Source: an uncultured Clostridia bacterium
Lineage (GTDB): Bacteria; Bacillota; Clostridia; Christensenellales; Aristaeellaceae
NCBI GenBank assembly: GCA_934632155.1
Contig: CAKTXZ010000009.1
Location: forward strand, 49,629-113,628
Direction of reading: 5' to 3'
Length of the DNA stretch: 64,000 nucleotides
Part shown: positions 62,633 through 64,000 of the stretch, in pieces
Position numbering within the stretch: the stretch's first letter is position 1
Layout of the letters: each line of letters opens with the position of its first letter
Translations under genes and position numbers: made by a program
The notes under the pieces: generated by a model
Database searches by the model: none
Seen by the model: only the letters and a program-made list of their open reading frames with translations
Told to the model about the DNA's origin: nothing

Positions 62633-63831
62633 GGTATGAGCTTTATAAGCTGCTGCGGAAAAAGATGCTTCTTATTCTTCTCTCGGTGGTCTATATATGG
62701 CTGCTGGCTGCGCTCATCGTCCCTGCTTTGCAATACAGCACATTTACAGAGGATATGAAGCCGTTAAGAGGGCTTGAAGCCATCCGCTACGACCGAGAAT
62801 TGCAGAATATCTATTCCGGCAGGATTCCTCTTACAGAGTTGGAGAAGCTCTGGAATGAAGTAAAGGAGATTCGAGCCGAAATTGATGGTGGAAACGAAAG
62901 CGCATATTGGCAAAGGTTTAACCGCTGCCGTGTGATTGCATTTGTTGGTGCGCGGACTTATTATCTGCCATTGTATGTAGAGGACGCAAGGAAATCCGGC
63001 GATCTTTCCGAGTTCTATGCCGGAACAATTGAAATATTGCCCGGAGATAAGGGACTTGTTCCTGCGGCAGACACGGAAAGTCCAATTGTCAAAAAAGTTT
63101 TAGATGCCTACGAAAATATAGAATACCCGCTTTATGGCGCATATATGGGAGGCTGGGAAGATTTCTTTAATTTTATCCCGTTTTTCTTTCAGTATGCAGT
63201 TGGACTATTGATCGTAATTGGTGTTGCCCCACTATTTGCCGATGAAACAAGCGCAGGAACCTCTGCCATCCTGCTCACAACTCGCTACGGTAAAAGCCGT
63301 ATGCTCGTAAATAAAGTAGTAGCCTCGTTGCTCTATTCAGCCATTTTATTCCTTATGTTTGCAATCACTGCAATTACTGCGCAGCTTTGTCTATACGGCT
63401 CAGATAGCTTACCTGCAAGCATTCAGCTTATCAACAGCAAATCGCCATATAACCTGTCTATGGGCAGCGTTGTGGGGTTATGGTTGCTGTTTGGGCTGCT
63501 TGCATCAATCACGGCAGCCGCAACTACAATGCTGTTTTCCGCCTTGGCAAATAATGCGTTTACGGCATTCTTGCCTGCTGCGCTTGCTTATATTTTCCCA
63601 TCATTCAGTTATGCCGGAGCATCGCTATTCCTTCATCGCTGTATGAAGGTTCTGCCTTCCGCTGTGATTGGCAATATAGACACGTTGTTTGGAGCGGCAG
63701 ACTATTACAATATTTTAGGATTGCTTGTAGAGCGAAAAATACTGATCGTTATTTGTTCTGTGGCGTTTACTGTATTCTTTTCATATTTGACGATATGCCT
63801 ATACAGGCGCAGGGAGCCACTGCGCTCATGA
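62629..63831 (+). CDS. ABC-2 type transporter permease
   Basis: 400 residues. The first membrane helix (LLILLSVVYIWLLAALIVPA) is followed by a ~140-residue extracytoplasmic region and about five more helices (FFFQYAVGLLIVIGVAPLFA, LLYSAILFLMFAITAITAQ, VGLWLLFGLLASITAAATTM, and the last VICSVAFTVFFSYLTICLYR). The layout is that of ABC-2 export permeases with a large loop between TM1 and TM2. Base composition is clearly less GC-rich than the chromosome to the left. It is coupled to the ATPase gene. Confidence 0.88.
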   Translation: MRYELYKLLRKKMLLILLSVVYIWLLAALIVPALQYSTFTEDMKPLRGLEAIRYDRELQNIYSGRIPLTELEKLWNEVKEIRAEIDGGNESAYWQRFNRCRVIAFVGARTYYLPLYVEDARKSGDLSEFYAGTIEILPGDKGLVPAADTESPIVKKVLDAYENIEYPLYGAYMGGWEDFFNFIPFFFQYAVGLLIVIGVAPLFADETSAGTSAILLTTRYGKSRMLVNKVVASLLYSAILFLMFAITAITAQLCLYGSDSLPASIQLINSKSPYNLSMGSVVGLWLLFGLLASITAAATTMLFSALANNAFTAFLPAALAYIFPSFSYAGASLFLHRCMKVLPSAVIGNIDTLFGAADYYNILGLLVERKILIVICSVAFTVFFSYLTICLYRRREPLRS

Positions 63832-63866
63832 TAGCTTATCCTTGATGTTCATAAGGAGGTGAGCAG

Positions 63867-64000
63867 GTGACGGACTTTGAACAGATATACAGGGACTATT
63901 TTCGGGATGTGTTTCTCTATGTTCGGCGGCTGTCCGGCGGGGACGAACGGCTGGCAGAGGATATTACCAGCGAAGCCTTCTTCCGTGCGCTTCGCCGCAT
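63867..64000 (+). CDS. RNA polymerase sigma-70 family (ECF-type) factor, N-terminal part
   Basis: It begins at GTG 63867 with AAGGAGGTGAGCAG directly upstream and is open to the window edge (44 codons). TDFEQIYRDYFRDVFLYVRR followed by LAEDITSEAFFRALRR is the sigma-70 region 2 pattern (DxxxE.F..). It lies 35 bases after the permease. In similar accessory clusters a sigma factor and a zinc-finger anti-sigma follow ABC-2 genes; the anti-sigma would be outside the window. Confidence 0.85.
   Translation, partial: MTDFEQIYRDYFRDVFLYVRRLSGGDERLAEDITSEAFFRALRR

Noticed and set aside
1..64000. CRISPR arrays, prophage modules, rRNA genes
   Set aside because: No regularly spaced direct repeats with spacers, no phage structural or lysis genes and no rRNA sequence were recognised.

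Overview
The window is a high-GC chromosomal segment from an endospore-forming Clostridia-like Firmicute. Support comes from an AGGAGG-type ribosome binding site before most genes, Soj/Spo0J beside dnaA, a CotF-type coat gene pair, clostridial-style glgB-glgC-glgD-glgA, Lgt, HemW and DUF5711. The genus cannot be fixed by reading alone; a Christensenellales/Oscillospirales-like lineage is a guess. Most of the sequence is ordinary core chromosome. The last ~4 kb is lower in GC and looks acquired.

Layout. 1-6 kb: minus-strand carbohydrate locus (ribokinase, KdsD-like SIS isomerase, AraC regulator, TIM-barrel sugar isomerase/epimerase, DUF4091 protein, and an amidohydrolase cut by the window edge). 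6.3-7.7 kb: MATE exporter. 8-12 kb: replication and segregation block with spo0J, soj, an unknown gene, a probable oriC with DnaA-box-like sites, and dnaA standing alone without dnaN. 12.2-14.1 kb: YgjV-like membrane protein coupled to a second MATE exporter. 14.5-16 kb: WG-repeat lipoprotein, followed by an unusual cluster of strong hairpins between direct repeats. 16.7-17.1 kb: five-tRNA operon (Val-Asp-Phe-Gly-Cys) with its own promoter and terminator. 17.3-21.9 kb: IS630-type transposase remnant, then a LytS/YesM-type histidine kinase coupled to a solute-binding lipoprotein (HptS/HptA-like, with no response regulator visible), and a PIG-L deacetylase.

22-28 kb: complete glycogen operon, divergent from a 2437-residue cyclic beta-1,2-glucan synthase-like enzyme (28.3-35.6 kb). 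35.9-46 kb: SWIM/SNF2 helicase, DUF5711 protein, HemW, a five-SH3b secreted protein, dxs-tlyA and a zinc-ribbon membrane protein. 46.4-52.8 kb: Fe-S aldo/keto reductase, lgt, two coat-type genes, a class C beta-lactamase-like hydrolase, recX, a Myb/SANT-like regulator and a stand-alone OmpR-type winged-helix protein. 53.5-59.5 kb: a cell-surface group made of a ten-domain SdrD/Cna-B-like secreted protein, a PdaB-like polysaccharide deacetylase, an overlapping ComEA-like protein, and a HEXXH metalloprotein.

59.7-64 kb: mobile-element-like accessory region with a MerR regulator and its 19-bp-spacer promoter, a truncated YitT gene joined to a truncated XRE regulator, an excisionase-like HTH protein, an ABC-2 transporter pair, and the start of a sigma-70 family factor. 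No CRISPR array, rRNA or complete insertion sequence was seen. No clearly new multi-gene system is evident. The best leads are the hairpin cluster at 16.1 kb, the kinase/binding-protein pair lacking a regulator, the unlinked dnaA/oriC layout with an unknown origin-proximal gene, the SdrD-deacetylase-ComEA operon, and the recombination scar at 61 kb.
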